A stretch of 64,000 nt of DNA from Hyphomicrobium_B sp001006785 (lineage in GTDB: Bacteria > Pseudomonadota > Alphaproteobacteria > Rhizobiales > Hyphomicrobiaceae): the NCBI RefSeq assembly GCF_001006785.1, contig NZ_CDHO01000002.1:806001-870000 (forward strand). The letters are read 5' to 3'. The position numbers and the translations under genes are program-made. Numbering within the stretch: position 1 is the first letter of the stretch; each line of letters opens with the position of its first letter. This document shows positions 44,550-53,576 of this stretch, in pieces. The notes beneath the pieces are model-generated. The model saw only the letters and a program-made list of their open reading frames with translations, did no database searches and was not told where the DNA came from.

Positions 44550-45947
44550 TTGCGTATCGAGAGAGATATCGACCGCACGGTCTCCTTTAAGAGCAGTCAG
44601 GGGACGATCGTAAGGGGGACACTCAGCAAGCTTTCCCGACGAAATATCGTCTTCGAGATTTACAATCCTTTCTCACCGATTCAGACGAGCGAAGTGTTGC
44701 GCGACCTGTGCGTCCGCCGCGGCAAGAACCTCGTGTATCAAGGCGATGCCGTCGTCACCGGCGTCGTAACGACGAGCATTCTCGTGGTCGTCTCGGCCAC
44801 CCTGGTCGACAATTGGACGGCTCTCGATACCTTCGATTCAGAACCGACCCTGTTGAGATCGGAAGTCGCTCGTTTCGTCGACGAATGGGAACGCCTCAAT
44901 AAGCTCGACCCCAATTATCAGCTCAAGGTCGCCGACCTCAGATCATTTTTGAGCGATCTGAGCTTTTGGCTCGATCAGGTCGATCTCGCCGCCGAAGGCG
45001 AGCAGGCGACGTCTCCGACACCGCTCGACGCCGCGAAATTCGAGGAGATCAAAGGCCCCGTGATGCCGCGCCTGACGGCGCTGTTCATGGAGCTTGAGGA
45101 AGCCTGCCGGCAGCTGGAAGCCGACGAGGTCGAAAACCACAAGCAGCTGGCGCAGCGCGATCTGCTGCCGTTGATGATGGCCTCGCCCTTCTTCAACCGC
45201 GTCTATTCCAAGCCGCTCGGCTATGCCGGCGACTACGAGATGGTCAACATGATGTTCCGCAAGGAGCGGGGCGGAAAGACGACCTATGCCCAGATCGTCA
45301 ATGAGTGGCTCTTGAACGGCGGCCCGCCGCAGGCCCATCGCAATCGCATCTTCCTTCTCGAAAAAATGCTCGAGCAGGCTGCCGACGAGGCCGCCAAAGG
45401 CAACAAGTGCCCGCGTATTCTGAATGTCGGCTGCGGCCCGGTACAGGAACTCCAGCTTTTCATTTCGAAAAACAAATCGGCGCACCGTTTCTCGTTCGAT
45501 CTGCTCGACTTCAACGCCGAGACGCTGGCCTACGCCAAGCGGCAGATCGAGGCGATCACCGCGGGACGGGCCGAAGCCCCGAAGATCACGTACATCCTCA
45601 AATCGGTGCAGGACCTTCTGCGGCAAGCCATCGAAATGCCGGCGAACTCACCGACGTATGACATCGTCTACTGCGCGGGCCTGTTCGACTACCTTTCGGA
45701 TCGCGTCTGCGCCAAGCTCGTCAAGCTTTTCTACGAGTGGTGCGAACCGGGCGGTCGTGTGATCGTCACAAATGTTCATTCGTCAAACCCTGTGAAAGGT
45801 TTGATGGAGCATATTATGGAATGGCATCTGGTGATGCGGGACGAGTCAGATATGTTGCGCCTGGCGCCCGACCCGAATGCGGCAAAAATTTATACGGACG
45901 ATACCGGCATTAACGTCTTTTTGGAGATCGTTAAGCCAATAGCTTAG
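44550..45947 (+). CDS. phcB: PhcB-like SAM-dependent methyltransferase (fatty-acid methyl ester signal synthase)
   Basis: A 465-residue protein. N-terminal ~90 residues are a PilZ-like barrel (RTVSFKSSQGTIVRGTLSKL); residues ~180-220 carry the family signature LMMASPFFNRVYSKPLGYAG; the methyltransferase motif ILNVGCGPVQEL begins near residue 290, with YCAGLFDYLSD downstream. It matches PhcB, which in Ralstonia makes 3-hydroxy-fatty-acid methyl ester quorum signals. TTG at 44550 has GGAG 7 bases upstream. The histidine kinase starts 5 bases after its stop. The product is inferred; the carrier-bound or free substrate could differ. Confidence 0.8.
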   Translation: MRIERDIDRTVSFKSSQGTIVRGTLSKLSRRNIVFEIYNPFSPIQTSEVLRDLCVRRGKNLVYQGDAVVTGVVTTSILVVVSATLVDNWTALDTFDSEPTLLRSEVARFVDEWERLNKLDPNYQLKVADLRSFLSDLSFWLDQVDLAAEGEQATSPTPLDAAKFEEIKGPVMPRLTALFMELEEACRQLEADEVENHKQLAQRDLLPLMMASPFFNRVYSKPLGYAGDYEMVNMMFRKERGGKTTYAQIVNEWLLNGGPPQAHRNRIFLLEKMLEQAADEAAKGNKCPRILNVGCGPVQELQLFISKNKSAHRFSFDLLDFNAETLAYAKRQIEAITAGRAEAPKITYILKSVQDLLRQAIEMPANSPTYDIVYCAGLFDYLSDRVCAKLVKLFYEWCEPGGRVIVTNVHSSNPVKGLMEHIMEWHLVMRDESDMLRLAPDPNAAKIYTDDTGINVFLEIVKPIA

Positions 45948-45951
45948 GCTT

Positions 45952-48597
45952 ATGGAAGAGACACTAAGACTTCGGCAGGCCTTTGAAGCGGAGGAACACG
46001 AACTTCGGCTCAGGCAGTCGAAGGTGGCCTGTATTTTGGGCATCGTGTTGATTCCGGCGGGCACCACGCTCGACTACATTTCCTATCCCGACCAGCTGCT
46101 ATCGCTCGTAGCCATTCGACTGGTGGCCGCGGCTCTGATCGCGGTCATCTATGCCTTGCACTTCTGGGATAAGACAGCACAGTACGTGCGCTATCTCACA
46201 ATGGCCGGACTATTGATTGCCGTTGCCTCGATCGCGCTTATCATCGCGATGACCGACGGCGCCGCATCGACATATTACACGGGCCTGTTTCTCATTCTTT
46301 TTGCCGTCGGCGTCCTGGCGCCGATGCAGCCGTTTGAGGCCACGCTTCTCTGTATCGCGACGCTCATCATCTACATCATCGGCTGTTCGGTTCAGCCTGA
46401 GCACGAGAACACCGTCAAATCGCTGCTCAATAACCTCTATTTTCTTGTGCTCACGTGCATCATTTCCGTGACGGCGGTCCACTTCAACTATCGTCGCCGC
46501 TTTAACGAGTTTCAGCTCAAATACAAACTCGAGGCGCAGCATCAGGAGCTGTCGGCTCTCGACCGCCTGAAATCTCAATTCTTCGCAAACGTCAGCCATG
46601 AGCTGCGCACGCCGCTGACGCTTATCCTCGCGCCGGTTGAAAAGCTCAAAAACGATGTCGCGTCGTTGGGCGCCCCTGCTGCCGAGCTGCTCGAAGTCAT
46701 TGAAAACAACGCCCTCCGCCTCCTGCGTCTCGTCAACGATATTCTCGGTCTGATCCGGCTTGAGGAAGGTCGCGCCTCGCTCGTCAAGAAGCAGATCGAT
46801 ATGGCGCATTTCTTGAGCCACACTACCGCATCGATGAAGCATCTCGCGGCGATGAAGGGCATCGAGCTGACCCTTTCGGAGCCGCAAGGCGACCTTCGGA
46901 TCGACGCCGATCCCGATGCGCTCGAAAAGATCATCGGCAACGTCATCGCCAACGCGATCAAGTTTACTCCGCCCGAAGGACGCATCGACGTCGCTGCCGC
47001 ACACGAAGGCGACATGGTGACGGTTCGCATCGCCGACACCGGCATCGGCATCCCGCCCGAGCAGCTGCCGCACATCTTCGACCGGTTCTATCAGGTCGAC
47101 GGCTCCGCAACGCGGCGACACCAGGGCCTGGGTCTCGGCCTAGCTTTGGTGCGCGAGCTGATCACCCGGCATGGCGGCGACGTGGCGGTATCGAGCGACT
47201 CCGGCCGCGGTACGACATTCGTCCTACGTTTCCCGCAGGCCGCACCCGAAAGCCAACAACTTGCCGGCCGGCCCGAAGCCACTCCCGACCGCCTCGTCAA
47301 CGATCCGTTGCGCGCATTCGACCGCAAGGCGTCGGCACGCGCACTCGCAGGCGAGGAACCGGCGAAACCGGCACAGCGCGACGCGCCGATCCCCGCCACG
47401 GCGACACCCGATACACGGACCGAGTTGCCGCTCCTCCTCGTCGTCGACGATGAACCGGACATGCGCCGCTATCTCGTGACGATGCTGAGGGAAACCTACC
47501 GCGTCATCGAGGCGGAAGACGGAATCAGCGCCCTCGAGAAGGCCCGCGCGGCCCACCCTGACCTCATCCTCCTCGACGTCATGCTGCCCGGCGTCAGCGG
47601 CCTCGAAGTCTGTCGTTCCTTGAAGGAACGCACCGAAACGCGCGCCATAAAGATCATCGTCCTAACCGCGCGCGCCGACGAGGAGGCCAAGATCGTCGCC
47701 TTGAAGAACGGCGCCGACGACTTCCTCATCAAGCCGTTCAGCGGCATCGAAGTTCGCTCGCGCATCGCCAACTTCATCCGCGCCGCCCAGCTGGAACGCG
47801 ACCTCCAGCGCACCAACGTCGAATTGAAGGACAGCCTGCAACAGCTGCGCGAGACCGAAGCGGCCCTCGTCCAGAACGCCCGCCTCAGCGCCCTCGGCAC
47901 CATGGCCGCCGGCTTGCTGCACGAGATCGGCAATCCGCTGAACTTCATGGGGACCGCGCTGCAGCTCGCCGCCCGCGATCCGACGATCCAGGGCGACCCG
48001 GATACAGCCGATACGATGAAGGACATCCAGGCCGGCTACGACCGCATCCATCGGGTGGTGACCGACCTCCGCGGTTTCACGGCGCCGCAAAAGCCGGAGC
48101 ATCCGCGCCCCTTCCCGATCGAGTCCGCAATCGACCACGCGCTCCGTTTCACGGCACACGTTCAGAAAGGCATAAACATAACGCGAGACATCAGCGAGAA
48201 CGGCATGGTGTTCGGCTCCCAATCGACGATCACGCAGGTCCTGGTTAACCTCATCGCCAACGCGGTCGCCGCCGTCCGCACCGTGGAAGAGAAGCGCCAA
48301 CCCGAGATCCGCATCAGCTCCTGGGTTCAAGGAAAAGAACTGTTCGTCTCAGTTCGCGACAATGGCACCGGCATCGATCCCAAGATTCAGAGCCAGATCT
48401 TCGACCCGTTCTTCTCGACGAAGGACGTTGGCGAGGGCATGGGGCTCGGGCTGGCCGTCAGCCATCGGATCATCGCGAATCACGGTGGTTCATTGAGTGT
48501 TAAGAGTTCCCTAGGAGACTGGACCGAGTTCCGATTCAATCTGCCGCTTTCGTCAGAGAAAGAAGACCAGGTCCCTCATGGACTCGTTTCGTATTGA
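45952..48597 (+). CDS. Hybrid sensor kinase: membrane sensor + kinase + receiver + second kinase (PhcS-PhcR fusion-like)
   Basis: An 881-residue protein. Residues ~22-185 hold six membrane segments; a first kinase core follows, with His216 in NVSHELRTPL and the ATP lid DTGIGIPPEQL; a Pro/Ala linker precedes a receiver with Asp542 (LLDVMLPG); then a second kinase core with His657 (LLHEIGNPLNF) and the ATPase motif DNGTGIDPKIQ, G2 box GMGLGLAVS. In Ralstonia PhcS is a membrane kinase and PhcR a receiver-kinase; here the same order appears as one polypeptide. Both kinase cores look intact. It overlaps the next gene by 20 bases. Confidence 0.82.
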   Translation: MEETLRLRQAFEAEEHELRLRQSKVACILGIVLIPAGTTLDYISYPDQLLSLVAIRLVAAALIAVIYALHFWDKTAQYVRYLTMAGLLIAVASIALIIAMTDGAASTYYTGLFLILFAVGVLAPMQPFEATLLCIATLIIYIIGCSVQPEHENTVKSLLNNLYFLVLTCIISVTAVHFNYRRRFNEFQLKYKLEAQHQELSALDRLKSQFFANVSHELRTPLTLILAPVEKLKNDVASLGAPAAELLEVIENNALRLLRLVNDILGLIRLEEGRASLVKKQIDMAHFLSHTTASMKHLAAMKGIELTLSEPQGDLRIDADPDALEKIIGNVIANAIKFTPPEGRIDVAAAHEGDMVTVRIADTGIGIPPEQLPHIFDRFYQVDGSATRRHQGLGLGLALVRELITRHGGDVAVSSDSGRGTTFVLRFPQAAPESQQLAGRPEATPDRLVNDPLRAFDRKASARALAGEEPAKPAQRDAPIPATATPDTRTELPLLLVVDDEPDMRRYLVTMLRETYRVIEAEDGISALEKARAAHPDLILLDVMLPGVSGLEVCRSLKERTETRAIKIIVLTARADEEAKIVALKNGADDFLIKPFSGIEVRSRIANFIRAAQLERDLQRTNVELKDSLQQLRETEAALVQNARLSALGTMAAGLLHEIGNPLNFMGTALQLAARDPTIQGDPDTADTMKDIQAGYDRIHRVVTDLRGFTAPQKPEHPRPFPIESAIDHALRFTAHVQKGINITRDISENGMVFGSQSTITQVLVNLIANAVAAVRTVEEKRQPEIRISSWVQGKELFVSVRDNGTGIDPKIQSQIFDPFFSTKDVGEGMGLGLAVSHRIIANHGGSLSVKSSLGDWTEFRFNLPLSSEKEDQVPHGLVSY

Positions 48598-49816
48598 TCA
48601 ACCTGTCGAAATATTGATCGTCGATGACGAGCCGCAGGCAGTTAAGTATTTCAAGAAGGCATTCGGAACCAAATACGACGTCTTGACCGCAACGAGCGCC
48701 GATGAAGCCGAAGCGCTCGTTCTTTCCGGCAATCACAACATCGGACTTGTGATCACCGACCAGCGCATGCCGGGCCGCAGCGGCGTCAGCCTGCTCAACC
48801 GCATCCGGAGCGAACGCCCGGATATCATCCGCATGTTGACGACGGCCTATGCCGATCTCGACAGCGCCATCGACGCGGTCAACAAGGGCGAGATCCTTCG
48901 CTACATTTCGAAGCCCTGGGACCTGCGCGTCCTCGAAGCGGAAATCGATCAAGCGATCACGTTCTTCCTGCTGAAGAACGAATACGACATGCTTCTGCGC
49001 GACAAGCTGAGCGCTCTGCACCGCACGCTTCTGCGCGACCGCATGAACGGACTGGCGGTCATGGCGGGCACGCTGCCCTACAACAACGCGCCGCTGACGA
49101 TGTACCATTACCTCAAGGACGCATTGGCCGAGCCGTGCTGGCGCTCGATCGTCCGCAAGCAATGGTCACAGCTCAGAGTCCAGGACCATTGGCGCATTCC
49201 CGTCGATGAGACGCAGCGCGCCATCAACCTGACCGAAGATCTCATGGACCGCGCGCTGTTCGCGAACAACGACGCGGGCGCAACGGCAGACATCGTCGCC
49301 ATCGCCAACGCCTGCGCCGATAGCATCAACGAAGAGCACGGCGAAAACCACGTCCGCATTCTCAGCGACGTGGCATCCATCGTCGTCGGGACAAGTCCCT
49401 TTGTCGTGCAGTCCATCCTGCAGCGGTTGATGGAACCGGCGAGCCGCTGGGCCGCCCCAGGAAGCATTCTGCAGGTCAACCTCAGCCACAACGATAAGGG
49501 CGAGGCGACCATCCATCTCGAAACGCGCAACTGCGAACCCGGCAAGGCGCTGCAGGATTCCGTGCTCTTTACGCCCGCCATGCAGGTGACGCCCAAGCAT
49601 GCGAGCGACCTCCTGAAGGCAGCGCTCGCCATTGGACATCTCGGCGGCAGCATCAGCTCGCCCCCGATGCAAAACGGCTACAAGCAGATTCATGTCATCC
49701 TGCCGGCCAAACCAGCGCAGCACAGCGAACCAGCGGTTTTCCCGTCCGAATGGATCGAGGATCTGAGCAGCGATTATGAGAAGTGGGTCTTAGGGTCCCT
49801 CGATATCGCGGCTTGA
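48578..49816 (+). CDS. Receiver protein with degenerate histidine-kinase C-terminus, PhcQ-like (2)
   Basis: A 412-residue protein with a receiver domain (residues ~10-125, phosphoacceptor Asp61 in ITDQRMPG, KPWDL at ~115) and a long C-terminal part whose end, LGGSISSPPMQNGYKQIHV, is a decayed ATPase lid without the catalytic histidine. Start at ATG 48578 overlaps the sensor gene by 20 bases, so it is translationally linked. It occupies the PhcQ place in phcBSRQ-type operons and is a paralog of the gene at 43290. Confidence 0.75.
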   Translation: MDSFRIDQPVEILIVDDEPQAVKYFKKAFGTKYDVLTATSADEAEALVLSGNHNIGLVITDQRMPGRSGVSLLNRIRSERPDIIRMLTTAYADLDSAIDAVNKGEILRYISKPWDLRVLEAEIDQAITFFLLKNEYDMLLRDKLSALHRTLLRDRMNGLAVMAGTLPYNNAPLTMYHYLKDALAEPCWRSIVRKQWSQLRVQDHWRIPVDETQRAINLTEDLMDRALFANNDAGATADIVAIANACADSINEEHGENHVRILSDVASIVVGTSPFVVQSILQRLMEPASRWAAPGSILQVNLSHNDKGEATIHLETRNCEPGKALQDSVLFTPAMQVTPKHASDLLKAALAIGHLGGSISSPPMQNGYKQIHVILPAKPAQHSEPAVFPSEWIEDLSSDYEKWVLGSLDIAA

Positions 49817-50129
49817 GACGATAATCGCACCAGCGCCTCTCCTGCTCGTCGAAAATTCCAGACACTCTTTCGCGTGACGTGTGCGTCACGGCCGCACGCG
49901 TATGCAAATTGAGAGCATTAGCCGTGCGCCGTCGCCTGCTTCCGCAGCGCCGTCATTTCGCCAATCCTGCAAACAAATCTGTTGCCTGACCGCAGCTTGC
50001 TTGTGACCATCAGCATGGTTAAAGCGGGGCGAGCCGCGCACGCGCACGAGGGAACCGATCCTGCCAACGATGGCTTATCGCCCGGCGCGTTTCCCGCCCA
50101 CCTAACCTGCTTTGGGAGACAGGTTTTTG
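49817..50129. other. Non-coding gap with small hairpin
   Basis: 313 bases after the signalling unit. The only structure is a 7-bp stem, CGTGACG/CGTCACG with loop TGTG at 49873-49890, not followed by a T-run. No LysR or other regulator gene is present. Confidence 0.5.
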
Positions 50130-51554
50130 ATGACAGCCCAAGTCCTCGTTAAAGACGAATTCCTGCTGAGCCGGATTTTGTCGAGACAACGGGCTGCGTT
50201 CGATCGCGATGGCGCGCCCTCGCTTGCGCAACGCAAAGCCGACCTCAAGAAACTCAAAACCGTCGTGCTCGCGCGGAGCAGCGAAATCGAAGCCGCATTG
50301 AATGCCGACTTCGGCAACCGGTCCGCCTATGAAACGCGCATCATGGAATTGGTGCCCATCGTCCAGACTATCAATTACCTGAGACGCAATCTCAAAGCCT
50401 GGATGCGTCCCGAACGTCGCCGCGTGGCGATCCATTTCGCCGGCGCCCGCGCCTATGTCGTGCAACAGCCGCTCGGTGTCGTTGGAATTATCTCGCCCTG
50501 GAATTATCCGCTCTCACTGGCGTTGATCCCTCTCGCGACAGCCCTTGCAGCCGGCAATCGCGTGATGCTGAAACCGTCCGAGCTTGCACCCGCGACGTCG
50601 ACGTTTCTGAAGCGAATGCTGGACGAGCTTTACGGAGAAGATCGCGTCGCTGTCGTCACCGGTGGCGCCGATGTCGGCGCGACGTTCGCAAGCCTTCCCT
50701 TCGATCACCTCGCGTTCACGGGCAGCACGGCCGTCGGCAAGTTCGTAATGAAAAAGGCCGCGGAAAATCTCGTCCCCGTCACGCTTGAACTCGGCGGAAA
50801 ATCGCCGGTCGTTCTCGGCCCGGATGCGGATTTGGAAACGGCTGCGACGCGCATCGCCTATGGCAAACTCGCAAACGCCGGACAAACCTGCATCGCGCCA
50901 GACTACGTTCTCGTGAAGGACGAGCACGCCGAGGCATTTCTCAGCGCCTATCGCGAAGCCATCGCTAAGCTCTATCCCAACGGCATCGGTAGCGACACCT
51001 ACACGTCGGTGATCAGCATGCGCCATCTCGAACGGCTGCGCGATCTCATCACCGACGCGAAAAAGAAAGGCGCGCGCATCGTCGACGTCGCATCGGCCTC
51101 CGGCGCCGGTGCCCAAAGCCGCAAGCTTGCTCCGGTCGCAATCCTCGGCGTAACGGACGACATGGCCGTGATGCGCGAAGAAATCTTCGGACCGCTGCTG
51201 CCCATCGTGACGTATCGCGATATCGAAACCGCGATCTCTTTCATCAATGACCGGCCGCGGCCGCTGGCGCTCTATTACTTCGGCGGCGACGGAGAGACGC
51301 GCCGCAGCGTACTGACACGCACAACCTCAGGTAACGTGACGGTCAACGACACGCTGATGCATTACGTCCAGAACGCGCTTCCGTTCGGCGGCATTGGCAG
51401 CAGCGGTATGGGCGCTTATCACGGGCCGGAAGGCTTCAAATCCTTCAGCCACGCCAAGGGCATCTTCGTTCAGTCGCGCTGGAATTTCGGCGGCCTGCTC
51501 CGTCCGCCATTCAACCGCCTGACGGACATGGCCATCCGCTATCTGCTCTGGTGA
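50130..51554 (+). CDS. Coniferyl-aldehyde-type NAD-dependent aldehyde dehydrogenase
   Basis: A 474-residue aldehyde dehydrogenase with SPWNYPLSLALIPLATALAA, catalytic Glu in LELGGKSP, catalytic Cys in NAGQTCIAPD, and the C-terminal hydrophobic tail (DMAIRYLLW) typical of the coniferyl aldehyde dehydrogenase (CalB) subgroup. ATG 50130 is chosen; a TTG six codons earlier is unlikely. Its aldehyde substrate cannot be fixed from sequence. Confidence 0.87.
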   Translation: MTAQVLVKDEFLLSRILSRQRAAFDRDGAPSLAQRKADLKKLKTVVLARSSEIEAALNADFGNRSAYETRIMELVPIVQTINYLRRNLKAWMRPERRRVAIHFAGARAYVVQQPLGVVGIISPWNYPLSLALIPLATALAAGNRVMLKPSELAPATSTFLKRMLDELYGEDRVAVVTGGADVGATFASLPFDHLAFTGSTAVGKFVMKKAAENLVPVTLELGGKSPVVLGPDADLETAATRIAYGKLANAGQTCIAPDYVLVKDEHAEAFLSAYREAIAKLYPNGIGSDTYTSVISMRHLERLRDLITDAKKKGARIVDVASASGAGAQSRKLAPVAILGVTDDMAVMREEIFGPLLPIVTYRDIETAISFINDRPRPLALYYFGGDGETRRSVLTRTTSGNVTVNDTLMHYVQNALPFGGIGSSGMGAYHGPEGFKSFSHAKGIFVQSRWNFGGLLRPPFNRLTDMAIRYLLW

Positions 51555-51576
51555 ACGGTCCCGGCCCGTGTCTCCC

Positions 51577-52107
51577 TTATGGCCCCATGCAGCTGTTTTC
51601 GAAATCGGTCGCCTCTTTCGATTTGTCTTCATGCGACTGGGGCCTGCCGCGACCGAGCGCGCCATCCGAACGGGCGCGCAGATAGATGTAAATGTCGTCG
51701 AGATAACACATGACGTTTTTGTTTGTGCCAAACGCCGGCATGACCAACGTCTGAGCTGTGTTGACGTCCTGCTTGCCGCCGGAAACGATGCCTAGAAAAT
51801 CCGAGTAGCTGAGCGATTTCAGCGCATCCGTCAGATCCGGACCGAAGCTCGAACCCGCGCCGTCCGGCCCGTGGCAGACGTCGCACGTCCCGTTGTAGCG
51901 CCGGAAGCCCGAGAACGTATACCAGTCGACCTTGCCATCCGGAGAAATCTTGTAAGTCGGGTCACCTTTGGCGTCGAAGTACTTCCCACCCTCGTCTTTG
52001 ACCGCCTTGGACGACGCAGGGATGGCCGCATTGGCGACGCTCGATGTAAAGGCCAGCAGAACGCCAAGCAGAGCCCCGGCACGCCGGGCTGTCTTATGAG
52101 ATGTCAT
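51577..52107 (-). CDS. Periplasmic c-type cytochrome, methanol-metabolism type (four cysteines)
   Basis: A 176-residue protein with a Sec signal (GALLGVLLAFTSS, cleavage near ANA). The heme site is CDVCH, and two more cysteines (VMCYLDDIYIYL and NSCMGP) complete the four-cysteine pattern of the methanol-metabolism-related cytochrome family, with the cyt-cL-like CYLDDIYIYLRARSDGALGRGR end. It may accept electrons from a PQQ dehydrogenase. ATG 52107 has AAGGAGTGA upstream. Divergent from dmrA. Confidence 0.85.
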   Translation of the reverse strand: MTSHKTARRAGALLGVLLAFTSSVANAAIPASSKAVKDEGGKYFDAKGDPTYKISPDGKVDWYTFSGFRRYNGTCDVCHGPDGAGSSFGPDLTDALKSLSYSDFLGIVSGGKQDVNTAQTLVMPAFGTNKNVMCYLDDIYIYLRARSDGALGRGRPQSHEDKSKEATDFENSCMGP

Positions 52108-52371
52108 CCCGATCACTCCTTGAAACCAACACGGACGAGCAGGCGCTGGAAGCCGGAAATTTGAGAGACAGTGCGAGAGACGAATTCGAGGGCTTTCGAA
52201 CGTAGCGGGAGACGGCCAGCAGCATGCGCCGGTCACAGCTTCACAAGTAAATTGAGACACGTTGGTTCCGAATTACCTATTTACTTTCCTGTAACGTCAG
52301 CAAAAAAGAAGCCGATCCGGCGAACGTCCAGGAACGCTGCGATAGACGCCATTCGATCGAAGGATGAGTTC

Positions 52372-52788
52372 GTGGAACAGACAGTGGTCAGGGTCATTTG
52401 CGCAATCGGCCAATCGGGACAACTCGGGCTCGACGGGGTTCTGCCGTGGGAGGGTAATCCGTCACCGGAGTATGTCGCCGACGTGGCGCGCTTCTTCGAC
52501 ATCACCCGCGGCCACGTTCTCCTTGCAGGCCCTAAAACCATCGCAAGCGTACCGAAGTTTGCATTCGCGGATCGGACGATTGAAGTTCTGCGCTCGCACA
52601 TGGACCCCGAGCAGACGCTGAAACACTATTCCGGCCGCGTCGTCTTCATCGGCGGCGGTCCTCCGGTGTGGGACATCTATGCACGCTACGTCAGCCATTG
52701 GGACGTAACGCGCCTGCCCTATGACGGCCCCGCCGATCGCTGGTTCAATCCGCTCTGGCTGACGTGCGGCGAGCACCAGCAGCGCTGA
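52372..52788 (+). CDS. dmrA: Dihydromethanopterin reductase DmrA-like (dihydrofolate reductase fold)
   Basis: A 138-residue protein with DHFR-like elements: VICAIGQSGQLGLDGVLPW, ITRGHVLLAGPKTI and GRVVFIGGGPPVWD. At about 15 kDa it matches DmrA, which reduces dihydromethanopterin to tetrahydromethanopterin in methylotrophs, and it has no thymidylate synthase partner. GTG 52372 is chosen for the AAGGATGAG just upstream; upstream in-frame starts give a low-complexity extension. An ordinary DHFR cannot be excluded. Confidence 0.68.
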   Translation: MEQTVVRVICAIGQSGQLGLDGVLPWEGNPSPEYVADVARFFDITRGHVLLAGPKTIASVPKFAFADRTIEVLRSHMDPEQTLKHYSGRVVFIGGGPPVWDIYARYVSHWDVTRLPYDGPADRWFNPLWLTCGEHQQR

Positions 52789-52802
52789 CATAGTCTGCGC
52801 AA

Positions 52803-52833
52803 TAAAAAAGGGGACGACGCCAAGCGCCGCCCC
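52803..52833 (-). terminator. Rho-independent terminator of the gene at 52876
   Basis: On the minus strand GGGGCGGCG and CGTCGTCCCC form a stem with one bulge and one wobble, followed by TTTTTT. It also sits just after dmrA, but the T-run is on the minus strand. Confidence 0.75.
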
Positions 52834-52875
52834 TCATGAATATGACGAACCGGTGAGATCTTCGCGGCGCTGAAC

Positions 52876-53253
52876 TCAGTGCCGCGGCTCCTGAAACGTA
52901 AACTCAAAATCATCATTGATATTCTGCGCCGCCTCGCGCCAGTCAGCGCCGCCGGCGGTGTTCTCGACCTCGGGATGCTCGTAGGGCCGCTGCTGATCGA
53001 TCGCCGCAACAGTCGCACGCGCAGCGTTCCGTGCAGGCAAAGCGCAAAGCCGCGTCGCAAGCGTCTGCAATTCGCCAACGATCGCCTCACGGCGCATTTC
53101 GTGCTGGATCGTCACGTTGCGCACTTCCCGGAGCAATTGCTCATCGACGCGACGGATCGCATCGCCAAGGGCCCGGATCAATTCCATCTCGCCCTGTGCT
53201 TCTTCCGTCAGCCGGACGAGCATCTCATCAACATTTTGATGTATTCGAGTCAT
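52876..53253 (-). CDS. Hypothetical coiled-coil protein
   Basis: A 125-residue soluble, mostly helical protein (residues ~5-75 are predicted coiled coil from the heptad pattern in EMLVRLTEEAQGEMELIRAL), with an acidic tail. No family recognised. It ends at the terminator at 52803 and is not clearly linked to neighbours. Confidence 0.6.
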   Translation of the reverse strand: MTRIHQNVDEMLVRLTEEAQGEMELIRALGDAIRRVDEQLLREVRNVTIQHEMRREAIVGELQTLATRLCALPARNAARATVAAIDQQRPYEHPEVENTAGGADWREAAQNINDDFEFTFQEPRH

Positions 53254-53576
53254 TTATTTCTCGCTCCTAGAACCCCTTACGAAAACTCGTGATTCTAGTG
53301 GCAAAATAAAGATCGGCGACGCCACGGCAGCGCGAATTCCGGACCAGCCGCACAGCTTTTGACGCAGCCGGGTTAGTCTCAGAATTTTCAATAGATGATC
53401 GCGGCGGTGAGCCTACGGGGCACAAATAACGGCGCGTTGACGGGCTATTGAGAATGCCTGCAACGCCGGCATTTCCAATCAAAGGGAAACGAGCTTGATA
53501 ATGCCTCTTACCGAGGCTAATGCCTCAGCCATCGCGCTGCGGATCGCTTGATCTTCAGTTTTCCCTTAACCACCCG
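53254..53576. other. Gap between divergent genes, no gene seen
   Basis: 323 bases. A small hairpin (GCCTC TTACC GAGGC) occurs near 53505-53519. Otherwise I see no gene, repeat or RNA structure; promoters for the divergent genes should be here. Confidence 0.4.

Noticed and set aside
46210..47121. 303-codon minus-strand frame
   Set aside because: Antisense to the sensor kinase; no ribosome site or domain.
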